NCBI GenBank assembly: GCA_964423615.1
Contig: CAYRFQ010000126.1
Location: 1-19,624 of the forward strand
Direction: 5' to 3'
Source: CAYRFQ01 sp964423615
GTDB taxonomy: Bacteria > Planctomycetota > Planctomycetia > Gemmatales > Gemmataceae
DNA: 19,624 nt
Of this stretch, positions 1 to 6,591 are shown piece by piece; position 1 is the stretch's first letter, and every line of letters begins with the position of its first letter. Below the pieces are notes generated by a model that was given only the letters and a program-made list of their open reading frames with translations, was not told where the DNA came from and did no database searches. A program made the translations under genes and the position numbers.

Positions 1-74
1 AAAAAGAAGAAAAACCGATCTCAAAATCGATCACCGTAGCGCTGTAGTACTAAGAGATGAGTTTCGAAGAGAGC

Positions 75-794
75 CTACCGCCGTCGGATCCATTCTTCTT
101 TTCCGAATTTGTCGCTCACCAATTGTTCGACGAGTCCTTTTGGATACGTCTTCAATTCTTCGTTGGCGTCCCAGCCCCTCCGCAACCTGGCAATCACCTC
201 TTTTTGCGACAACGGCAAGTTTCGAGTGAAATCTTGATGACGGCGGTTCTGTCGATATTCCGGTTGCCTTGGAGGTACCAGCAAATACCTTTCGATCTTG
301 TCCAAATCAAAATCGTAAAGGATCGTGCCATGATGAAGGAGATGCTCGCGTTTGCGTCGTTGAGAGTTTCCGGAGAACTTCTTGCCATCGAGAACGAGGT
401 CGCTCGATCCTCGATGGGTTATAGGAACGCCAACGTCTAGTGCGGCCGACACTCGGCAGAGCACGTAACGATACGACGGCTCGATGAGCGACAATTCTTC
501 GACAAACGAATACGGCAAGACCAAACTATAGACCAGGCATCCAGGGCCGAGCAAGACCGTTCCACCGCCACTCGACCGACGATGGAGAGAAACACCGTCG
601 GCGTCGCATGTGGCTAAGTTCACGTCGTCGGCGATGATTCCCGCGGCTCCAAGGACCACGTCAGACCTCGACCACTCCCATAAACGCAAAATAGGTTTGG
701 TCGCTTCCGTCTCGGCCTCGAGCAGCAGAGCTTCGTCGAGGGCCAGGTTCTCATCAAGCGTCGGTAGGGTGAGAGCAAGGAACTGGAGCGTCAT
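75..794 (-). CDS. lplA: Lipoate-protein ligase A family protein
   Basis: A 239-residue protein of the biotin/lipoate A/B ligase fold, expected to be cytoplasmic and to attach lipoate or octanoate to lipoyl domains of 2-oxoacid dehydrogenases or GcvH. Visible signatures are the Arg-Arg-Ser-Ser-Gly-Gly-Gly loop at residues 72-78, which in the family binds the acyl-adenylate, and DGKKFSG at 136-142, where K139 matches the conserved lysine. It is shorter than E. coli LplA (about 340 residues) and lacks the C-terminal accessory domain, so it may be a LipM-like octanoyltransferase or need a partner protein. The ATG at 792-794 lies 15 bases after the DUF2752 stop, with only a weak ribosome site (GAGCTT), so it is probably co-transcribed with that gene. 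The family is clear; ligase versus octanoyltransferase is not. Confidence 0.88.
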   Translation of the reverse strand: MTLQFLALTLPTLDENLALDEALLLEAETEATKPILRLWEWSRSDVVLGAAGIIADDVNLATCDADGVSLHRRSSGGGTVLLGPGCLVYSLVLPYSFVEELSLIEPSYRYVLCRVSAALDVGVPITHRGSSDLVLDGKKFSGNSQRRKREHLLHHGTILYDFDLDKIERYLLVPPRQPEYRQNRRHQDFTRNLPLSQKEVIARLRRGWDANEELKTYPKGLVEQLVSDKFGKEEWIRRR

Positions 795-809
795 GATTTT
801 GCGATAAGC

Positions 810-1274
810 TCAAGACAGCGAATGAGGGGCTAGCCACGTAAACATCGGATGGGGAATGTTTCGCAGGATTGTATAGACGATGACCAGAACCGTTACTGGC
901 CAGACGAGCCATCTGGGCAGAGTAACGAACGGCCTTTGATCTCCTCGATATTTTGCAACGGAGCGAAGGGCACCGTACAAGAGAAGGACAGGCAGCAGGA
1001 TGACAAAGACAAAGTTGTAAGCAAGAGCCTGGCGAACGTCACCAACGATGAGAGACGCGACAGCTCGAGTCGAGCCGCAACCGGCGCAGTGGTAGCCCGA
1101 CCAGAAGTACATCGGACAAGGTAGATACATGGGATATTTTGAGGGTGGGAAAACGATCACCAGCGTAATTGCGACTGGTATGGCCACGATGAGAAGCAAT
1201 CGGACGTGTTTGCGGTTCGAGGCACGGGAACCCGAAGGCTCCCGGTCCACAGGTTGTTCGACAGATGTATTCAT
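810..1274 (-). CDS. DUF2752 family membrane protein
   Basis: A 154-residue protein carrying the DUF2752 hallmark: a short Cys/Pro segment, CPMYFWSGYHCAGCGSTRA, at about residues 53-71. Hydrophobic segments lie at about 25-43, 86-103 and 122-138, so it should be an inner-membrane protein with the cysteine motif next to or between membrane segments. The motif has three cysteines (C53, C63, C66). This suggests a structural, metal or redox role, but no function is established for the family. The start codon overlaps the stop codon of the upstream DUF5684-like gene by one base (TAATG on the minus strand), which implies translational coupling. The N-terminal 24 residues are polar and probably cytoplasmic. 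Confidence 0.85.
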   Translation of the reverse strand: MNTSVEQPVDREPSGSRASNRKHVRLLLIVAIPVAITLVIVFPPSKYPMYLPCPMYFWSGYHCAGCGSTRAVASLIVGDVRQALAYNFVFVILLPVLLLYGALRSVAKYRGDQRPFVTLPRWLVWPVTVLVIVYTILRNIPHPMFTWLAPHSLS

Positions 1275-1819
1275 TATCGTCGGCGTCGGCCTCGATCTTC
1301 GTAACCGTCATCGTAGTCGTCGTAGTCGTCGTAATCGTCGCGGCCGCGGCCTCGGCCTCGACCTCGATCATCATAGTCGTCGTAATCATCGTAGTCGTCG
1401 TAATCATCGTAGTCGTCGCGTCGAGAGCGACGACTTCGAGAGCGACGTGGTTGTTGCTCCCCTTCAGGCCCAAGGTATTCGGCGCTCCCGAAACCGAGTA
1501 TGGGCCAGAAAATTGGTCCCAGCAACGCGAGCCCTATTCCAAAACCGGCCCCCTGTCCGAACGCCTCGGCGACTTTCATACATATTATGATGTATACGAT
1601 AACATGCACGCAAGGTATTAGAAAAAGGATGAAATACCACAATGGTAATCCTGCAATTTCCAACAACACCAAAAGGTTCCAACAAGGAACAATCGCAGCA
1701 AAACCAGGCTGGCCTGCCTTTACATATGCTGCCCACATGCCGGCAACAGTCACGATACCTGCTGCTATCCCAATCATGTAATAGATAAGCAGCCCTGCAG
1801 CTACAGCACTATCGTCCAT
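1274..1819 (-). CDS. DUF5684-like membrane protein with DDY/RG low-complexity tail
   Basis: A 181-residue protein. Residues 1-115 form a hydrophobic module with membrane segments at about 10-32, 40-56, 60-82 and 92-110. The spacing and motifs (KAGQPGFAAIVPCWNLL near 34-50, a later GLxLLGPIFWPILGFG) match DUF5684, a small integral-membrane family of unknown function. Residues 120-181 are a striking tail: a basic Arg/Ser block (about 125-134), Asp-Asp-Tyr repeats (135-151), Arg-Gly repeats (152-160), a second Asp-Asp-Tyr run (161-171) and a final basic block. The start at 1819 is supported by GGAGGG five bases upstream. It is the first gene of the run that continues with DUF2752 and lplA. The family call rests on pattern memory; the tail is read directly. 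Confidence 0.75.
   Translation of the reverse strand: MDDSAVAAGLLIYYMIGIAAGIVTVAGMWAAYVKAGQPGFAAIVPCWNLLVLLEIAGLPLWYFILFLIPCVHVIVYIIICMKVAEAFGQGAGFGIGLALLGPIFWPILGFGSAEYLGPEGEQQPRRSRSRRSRRDDYDDYDDYDDYDDYDDRGRGRGRGRDDYDDYDDYDDGYEDRGRRRR
1277..1420 (-). repeat. Nine-base microsatellite-like repeats encoding Asp-Asp-Tyr
   Basis: Seen from the plus strand, variants of GTCGTCGTA and GTCATCGTA recur through this stretch, interrupted by a GC-rich segment encoding Arg-Gly repeats. Each nine-base unit encodes Tyr-Asp-Asp on the minus strand. Repeats of this kind can change length in frame by slippage, so the tail may vary between strains. Confidence 0.8.
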
Positions 1820-1958
1820 TATACCCTCCCATGTTTCTTGGTGATTTCGTGAACGAGTTGCAACAATTCGGACAATCCTTCTTGATTCTAACTGAACATT
1901 CGTATTTCTGTTCTAAGGGCAACAATACCAATAATCAAGTGGAACTACACAACTCGGG

Positions 1959-1978
1959 TAGAATATTTCGCTAGCGAA
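1959..1978 (+). promoter_or_regulatory. Candidate -10 box and operator palindrome of the dehydratase gene
   Basis: TAGAAT at 1959-1964 matches five of six bases of the -10 consensus. It is followed at 1967-1978 by the perfect 12-base palindrome TTCGCTAGCGAA, which would sit on the predicted transcription start. That position fits a repressor operator for an inducible sugar-acid catabolic gene. No convincing -35 box was found, so the promoter part is weak. Confidence 0.35.
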
Positions 1979-2052
1979 GAGAATTGTCTCCTACAAACCG
2001 AAAGTCGAATCACTCCTCCCGACACTTGACCACTGCTTCAGGAAAATTACAC

Positions 2053-4035
2053 ATGAACCACACTCGACTCACCGAGTTGACCTTCGAATCCCTCGTCGAA
2101 TCGAAGGCCCATACTCTCGACGTTCAAACGAAGGCCGCCGGTCCAACTGGTGAACTCCCGTTGACCGAAGAGATGCTCCGACACGCGCCCAGCGGAGACC
2201 TCTTTGGACTAACTCAAAACGCCGGAATGGGGTGGGAGCCTCAGGCGTTGACCGCGGACCGAAAGGAATTTTTGATCCTCAGCACCCAGGGCGGATTGCG
2301 TTCGGAAGACGGAACGCCCATCGCCTTGGGCTACCACACAGGACACTGGGAAGTCGGGCTGCTCATGGCCGCCGCGGCCAAGGAACTCCGCTCACTCGGT
2401 GCAATTCCTTTTGCAGGGTACTGCACGGACCCTTGCGATGGCCGGACACAAGGAACACTCGGGATGATGGACAGCTTGCCTTACCGTAATGACGCCGCGA
2501 AAATCTTCGGCCGGCTGATCCGATCCCTCCCGACACGAAAAGGCGTGGTCGGCGTGGCCACTTGCGACAAGGGACTCCCAGCCATGATGATGGCCCTTGC
2601 CAGTGCCAAAGAGTTCCCTACCGTGTTGGTCCCCGGTGGGGTAACGCTGCCACCAATCGAGGGAGAAGACGCCGGAAAGGTGCAAACGATCGGGGTCCGA
2701 TTTTCGCAGGGCGAATTGAGTCTGCAAGAGGCCGCCGAGTTGGGATGTCGAGCCTGCGCAAGTCCCGGTGGTGGTTGTCAGTTTCTCGGGACAGCTGCGA
2801 CGTCGCAGGTCGTCGGTGAAGCCCTGGGCCTGTCTCTCCCGCATTCGGCGTTGGCGCCCTCGGGGCAACCAATTTGGGTCGACATCGCCAGCCGATCAGG
2901 AAAAGCCGTCGCGCATCTGCAACGAAAAGGCATCCGCGGACGCGACATTTTGACCGACGACGCCGTCCGGAACGCCATGACCGTCTTCGCGGCGGTTGGG
3001 GGCTCGACGAACTTGCTCCTTCACATCCCGGCGATCGCTCACGCGGCGGGACTCAAGAGGCCGAGCGTCGACGATTGGATTGCCGTGAATCGAAAGGTCC
3101 CACGCCTCGTGGACGCTCTCCCGAACGGCCCTGTTGGCCATCCGACCGTCCGTGTTTTCCTGGCGGGTGGGGTGCCGGAGGTCATGCTCCACCTGCGTCG
3201 GTTGAACTTGCTCAACCTGGACTGCTTGACAGTGACCGGCGAAACCCTCGGCAACGTCCTCGAATGGTGGGAAACGTCGGAACGCCGCAAGCGTCTTCGC
3301 GAGTCGCTCGAACTCCAAGACAGTGTCTCTCCCGATGACGTCATTATGTCACCAGAGCAAGCCAACGAACGAGGGCTGACGTCGACGATTACGTTCCCAC
3401 GCGGAAACCTGGCTCCCCAAGGTTCGGTCATCAAGAGTACGGCCATCGATCCGAGTGTTGTGGATTCCGACGGAGTTTATCGCAAGACTGGTCCGGCCAA
3501 AGTCTACGTGACAGAGAAGGCCGCGATTGCCGCCATCAAAGAAGGACGTATCCAGGCAGGCGACGTCATGGTCTTGGTCTGTCGTGGACCGATGGGCTCC
3601 GGGATGGAAGAGACTTACCAGGTCACCTCGGCGCTGAAGCACTTGAGCTTTGGAAAACACGTCGCGTTGATTACGGACGCCCGCTTTTCCGGTGTGTCTA
3701 CGGGAGCATGTGTCGGGCATGTCGGCCCCGAAGCTCTGGCCGGTGGTCCGATCGGCAAGGTCCGCGACGGAGACCAAATCCAGATCGTCATCGATCGCAA
3801 TGACCTTGTGGGAAGCATTGATTTGGTAGGCTCGGGTGGCGAACACTTTGGAGTTGAAGGTGGGACTCACGTCTTGGCTCGACGTCCACTCCGTAATGAT
3901 CTCGCTCCCGATCCCGACTTGCCCGCAGACACACGTCTTTGGGCCGCCCTCCAAGCCGTCGGCGGAGGGACTTGGGGTGGGTGTGTTTACGATGTCGACT
4001 CGATCGTTTCGAAACTCGTCGAAGGTAATTTCTAG
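2053..4035 (+). CDS. yjhG: YjhG/YagF-family sugar-acid (D-xylonate-like) dehydratase
   Basis: A 660-residue member of the IlvD/Edd iron-sulfur dehydratase superfamily. Its length and motifs fit the YjhG/YagF subgroup (E. coli YjhG is about 655 residues), whose members dehydrate D-xylonate to 2-keto-3-deoxy-D-xylonate. Cluster-ligand-like cysteines are C124/C128 in YCTDPCDG, C171 in TCDKGLPAMMMA and C242 in the CASPGGGCQFLG segment; the last segment is typical of this subgroup rather than of IlvD. The C-terminal swivel domain contains RGPMGSGMEE and DARFSG. I chose ATG 2053, preceded by AGGA, over an in-frame TTG at 1984 that adds 23 unmatched residues and lies only just past the predicted transcription start. 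It appears monocistronic. Substrate is inferred from family; related sugar acids are possible. Confidence 0.88.
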   Translation: MNHTRLTELTFESLVESKAHTLDVQTKAAGPTGELPLTEEMLRHAPSGDLFGLTQNAGMGWEPQALTADRKEFLILSTQGGLRSEDGTPIALGYHTGHWEVGLLMAAAAKELRSLGAIPFAGYCTDPCDGRTQGTLGMMDSLPYRNDAAKIFGRLIRSLPTRKGVVGVATCDKGLPAMMMALASAKEFPTVLVPGGVTLPPIEGEDAGKVQTIGVRFSQGELSLQEAAELGCRACASPGGGCQFLGTAATSQVVGEALGLSLPHSALAPSGQPIWVDIASRSGKAVAHLQRKGIRGRDILTDDAVRNAMTVFAAVGGSTNLLLHIPAIAHAAGLKRPSVDDWIAVNRKVPRLVDALPNGPVGHPTVRVFLAGGVPEVMLHLRRLNLLNLDCLTVTGETLGNVLEWWETSERRKRLRESLELQDSVSPDDVIMSPEQANERGLTSTITFPRGNLAPQGSVIKSTAIDPSVVDSDGVYRKTGPAKVYVTEKAAIAAIKEGRIQAGDVMVLVCRGPMGSGMEETYQVTSALKHLSFGKHVALITDARFSGVSTGACVGHVGPEALAGGPIGKVRDGDQIQIVIDRNDLVGSIDLVGSGGEHFGVEGGTHVLARRPLRNDLAPDPDLPADTRLWAALQAVGGGTWGGCVYDVDSIVSKLVEGNF

Positions 4036-4338
4036 CGAAGAGCCAAGGTGCGCTGCAAAACCGATTTTGAGCCGCCAGGCGGCTCAAAACGAACACGCCG
4101 AACGATGCCTTTTTCCGCGGCCATACGACCGTAAATAGAATCTGCCGCTGTTTCCTGGTTCAGAACACGTTTCCCGGTTTGGTATCAAATCAGACCGACT
4201 ATGCCCCATCATTCCAAAACCCAGCGATTTGCCCGCGGCTGGGATTCCTCTTGTCGATTTTCGTCGCCAAACTTATGCTTTTCCCGACCCAAGGCATCTG
4301 AAGCCTCAGGTTTTATCGACCCAAGGAGGATTGAAACC
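4036..4338. other. Intergenic region between dehydratase and secretin-like gene
   Basis: Apart from the hairpin at 4065-4089 I see no gene here. The open frame upstream of 4339 (from ATG 4201) has no ribosome site and no family resemblance. The ribosome site AAGGAGGA at 4323-4330, eight bases before GTG 4339, sets the real start of the next gene. Confidence 0.6.
4065..4089 (+). terminator. Strong hairpin after the dehydratase gene
   Basis: Two 12-base arms, TTTTGAGCCGCC and GGCGGCTCAAAA, are perfectly complementary around a single A, starting 30 bases after the stop codon. In RNA this would fold with a small loop. No U-tract follows, so it may act as a transcript-end or stability structure rather than a classical intrinsic terminator. 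Confidence 0.6.
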
Positions 4339-5538
4339 GTGTTGGCAACTCTTTTGACTGTCTGGTTTGCTGTTTCGGGCCAAGCGTCTCCACCTTCCGA
4401 GCCCATATGGATGGCTCCAACCCCCGTTGCTGTCCAAACGCGGGTAGCTCCGGTTCGGGAAAAGTCCACCCCCGAAACGAATAAACTCGTCACTGTGACC
4501 TATCCCGTGGCCGATTTGGTCGTACCAGTGGAAGATTTGTTCGGTGGCCAAAACAAGAACGCTCCAAAAAGGACCTTGGAGAGAGAATTGATCACTCTCG
4601 TCACCACGGCCATCCGTCCGGCTACCTGGTCTGCAAATGGTGGACCGGGACGAGCGCAATACTATCCCCTCGGTATGGGTTTGGTCGTGACTGCAGAAAA
4701 GGACGTTCAGCAAGACGTTGCGAAATTACTCAAGGCGCTGCGAAAACTGCAAGAGGTCGAAGTCGCCATTGATGTCCGCATTCTTGCCCTCCATACCAAA
4801 ACTTTTCCAAAAATCCAAAAAGCGTTGGGGCCTTGTTGTCGAATCAGTCGGCGCAAAGATTCAAACAAGCCAATGGCGATCTTGAATCAATGTCAGGTGC
4901 AGACTTTCTTGACGGCCTACCAGAGAAACGGCGGGGGAACCGTTTGTGCCCCTCGCCTGACGGTTTTCAATGGACAAGATGCCAAAGTCGCCGTCGGTAA
5001 CGTGAAGAAGGTACCGACGAGTTTCAAAGCCGAGATGGTTGATGGCAGACTCAGGATTCGTCCTGAACACCAAGAACGAACAGTGGGAACAAAGATTCGC
5101 GTCCTTCCCGTCGTCAGCGCGGATCGTGAGTTTGTACGACTCGGTGTAGACTTCTCGTTAAATCGAGACAGTGACTGCGACCAGGAAGTGCCCGTTGAGA
5201 TCACCTATCCAACCAAAACCAACCCGAAGACCTACCCTGTCCGCAAGATGAGAGTAAAGCTCGTCCTCAAGAGTGGAAAACTCAGAACGCTGCGAGTCAA
5301 AGGTACCTATTGCGTGCCAAACGGAAACACTGTCCTGATATATGCTGGAAAAACGAAACAAAAACAGCGTCTTGCCAGCACCAGTTACGTGAGCGAAATC
5401 TGTGATTTGTTCGCCATCGACTTGCAGGAAGAAGTCGCTCAACACATCGTCTTGATGGTGACTCCTCGGGTGGTCACGACCAAGCAATCGCAAGAAGTGT
5501 GTTTGCCGATTTGTTTGGAACGCATCGGACACGACTAA
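4339..5538 (+). CDS. Exported secretin-domain (type II secretion-like) protein
   Basis: A 399-residue protein starting at GTG 4339, placed by the near-perfect ribosome site AAGGAGGA at 4323-4330. The first 17 residues are hydrophobic and end in a signal-peptidase-like site (SGQAS). Residues 50-140 hold a planctomycete-style N-terminal module: YPVADLV, then TWSANGGPG, LVVTA and a helix VQQDVAKLLKALRKLQ. Residues 140-380 resemble the secretin core: a strand EVAIDVRILAL, an APRLTVFNGQDAKVAVG block, VLPVVSADREFVRLGV, a VPNGNTVLI block (VPDGGT-like) and LMVTPRVV near 372-379. Secretins form outer-membrane pores, but this copy is short, lacks the usual multiple N-domains and has no type II or IV pilus genes nearby, so the role is unknown. 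Cysteines are unusually frequent. Confidence 0.72.
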   Translation: MLATLLTVWFAVSGQASPPSEPIWMAPTPVAVQTRVAPVREKSTPETNKLVTVTYPVADLVVPVEDLFGGQNKNAPKRTLERELITLVTTAIRPATWSANGGPGRAQYYPLGMGLVVTAEKDVQQDVAKLLKALRKLQEVEVAIDVRILALHTKTFPKIQKALGPCCRISRRKDSNKPMAILNQCQVQTFLTAYQRNGGGTVCAPRLTVFNGQDAKVAVGNVKKVPTSFKAEMVDGRLRIRPEHQERTVGTKIRVLPVVSADREFVRLGVDFSLNRDSDCDQEVPVEITYPTKTNPKTYPVRKMRVKLVLKSGKLRTLRVKGTYCVPNGNTVLIYAGKTKQKQRLASTSYVSEICDLFAIDLQEEVAQHIVLMVTPRVVTTKQSQEVCLPICLERIGHD

Positions 5539-5675
5539 ATGGCATTGCGAATGGGCGTAGGTCACACCATCGGACTTGTTGGCTTGCCTTCGTTTGTCAC
5601 CCCTACGAGGTCACACGGAACAAATGCTCATCGACGATACAACCACTCGTCGGTCCCTGGAAAAAAGGAACGTGG

Positions 5676-5720
5676 AAGGCAGAACGCATGACCAATTCAT
5701 CATCCTGCGTTCTGCCTTTT
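5676..5720 (+). terminator. Intrinsic terminator between convergent genes
   Basis: A 13-base stem, AAGGCAGAACGCA pairing with TGCGTTCTGCCTT, with a 17-base loop, is followed on the plus strand by a short T-run (to 5720). It lies between the plus-strand secretin-like gene (stop at 5538) and the minus-strand SWIM gene (stop at 5726). An outer A-rich/T-rich pair (about 5659-5670 with 5730-5741) could extend the stem. It probably terminates from both directions. Confidence 0.7.
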
Positions 5721-5725
5721 CTCGT

Positions 5726-6586
5726 TCAACCTGTTCCTTTTTCTGACACTTCGCCCAAAAACACTTTCATCCCGTTTTGCGAAGCCTGTTTGTAGAGCGG
5801 TTCAAGGGTCGTTAGGAATTGTTCTTTGCCACGCCAGAACGGGAAATTTCCAAGCCTTCGTGGCCAGGCTGCAGTAGTCGCGGGCGTCTCCACATTCTCG
5901 AACAAATCATCTGGCAACTCTTCGCCTTTCCAAAACGACGCCGGATCAACCGGCAGAGGTTCTGGAGGTGGTGGCTCGGAGACGGCTTCCGGTTCTCCGG
6001 CGGCTTCTTGGAGTTGGTCGAGCAATGCCTCACGCTCCATTCCCCGCAACTTGAAGAGCAAGAACGGATCGCGGTCGAATTCTTCGCCGAGCAAGTAGTA
6101 AACCGCAGCGATGTGCTTGCACGGATTCGACCAGTCGGGGCACGAGCAATCCGTTTCCAGATCACGATTTTTCTCGGGAAACAGTGCGACTCCCGCCGAT
6201 TGGAAAGCGATTTCGATGTCCTGCGGCATTTCTCCAGAGAGCAACTTGGCCGTGAAGAGGGCCTGTGCGGAAAGGGCCTCGATGACTTGGTCCCATTCGA
6301 GTTTTGACAAAGGCGCGAGCTTGATCGTTATGTTGTACGGCCTGGGCATGGACCCCTGAACCTTCGACTTGACGACGCCCTTTTTGATGTCGATCGAAAT
6401 GACCTGACCTTTCCGGGCGTAGGTTCGACCCCGGCCCAAGCGAGTTCCGATGTTGAAACTCTCCAGGACTTCGATCCATCGCTTGGCCCACCAGTTCTTG
6501 CCAAAATCACCGCGTTTGGTTTGGGCCTTGATGCCGCCTTTGACTTCTTTGGTCTTCCGATCTTCGAACCACCACGCATTCCACAT
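5726..6586 (-). CDS. SWIM zinc-finger protein paired with SNF2 helicase
   Basis: A 286-residue protein with a SWIM zinc-finger, Cys-x-Cys-x6-Cys-x-His at C147, C149, C156 and H158 (CSCPDWSNPCKH). The N-terminal half (WNAWWFED, NWWAKRWIEVLES, GRGRTYARKGQV) is typical of the bacterial SWIM proteins encoded beside SNF2 helicases. A Pro/Glu-rich linker lies at about 195-215 and a small C-terminal region (WKGEELPDDLFENV) follows. I chose ATG 6584-6586; the longer open frame upstream overlaps the helicase gene and is its shadow. GGAGG ten bases before this ATG is a good ribosome site. Only five bases separate it from the helicase stop, so the two are an operon. It probably helps bring the helicase to nucleic acid or a protein partner; this is inference. 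Confidence 0.85.
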   Translation of the reverse strand: MWNAWWFEDRKTKEVKGGIKAQTKRGDFGKNWWAKRWIEVLESFNIGTRLGRGRTYARKGQVISIDIKKGVVKSKVQGSMPRPYNITIKLAPLSKLEWDQVIEALSAQALFTAKLLSGEMPQDIEIAFQSAGVALFPEKNRDLETDCSCPDWSNPCKHIAAVYYLLGEEFDRDPFLLFKLRGMEREALLDQLQEAAGEPEAVSEPPPPEPLPVDPASFWKGEELPDDLFENVETPATTAAWPRRLGNFPFWRGKEQFLTTLEPLYKQASQNGMKVFLGEVSEKGTG

Positions 6587-6591
6587 ATCGA

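Noticed and set aside
1277..1420. CRISPR or tandem-repeat array
   Set aside because: The repeats are nine-base coding repeats in frame with the DUF5684-like gene and have no spacers.
1984..2052. TTG-initiated 23-residue extension of the dehydratase
   Set aside because: It has no ribosome site and no family match, and lies only just past the predicted transcription start. ATG 2053 has AGGA upstream and gives the family length.
4201..4338. ATG-initiated 46-residue extension of the secretin-like protein
   Set aside because: It would bury the signal peptide, and AAGGAGGA points to GTG 4339.
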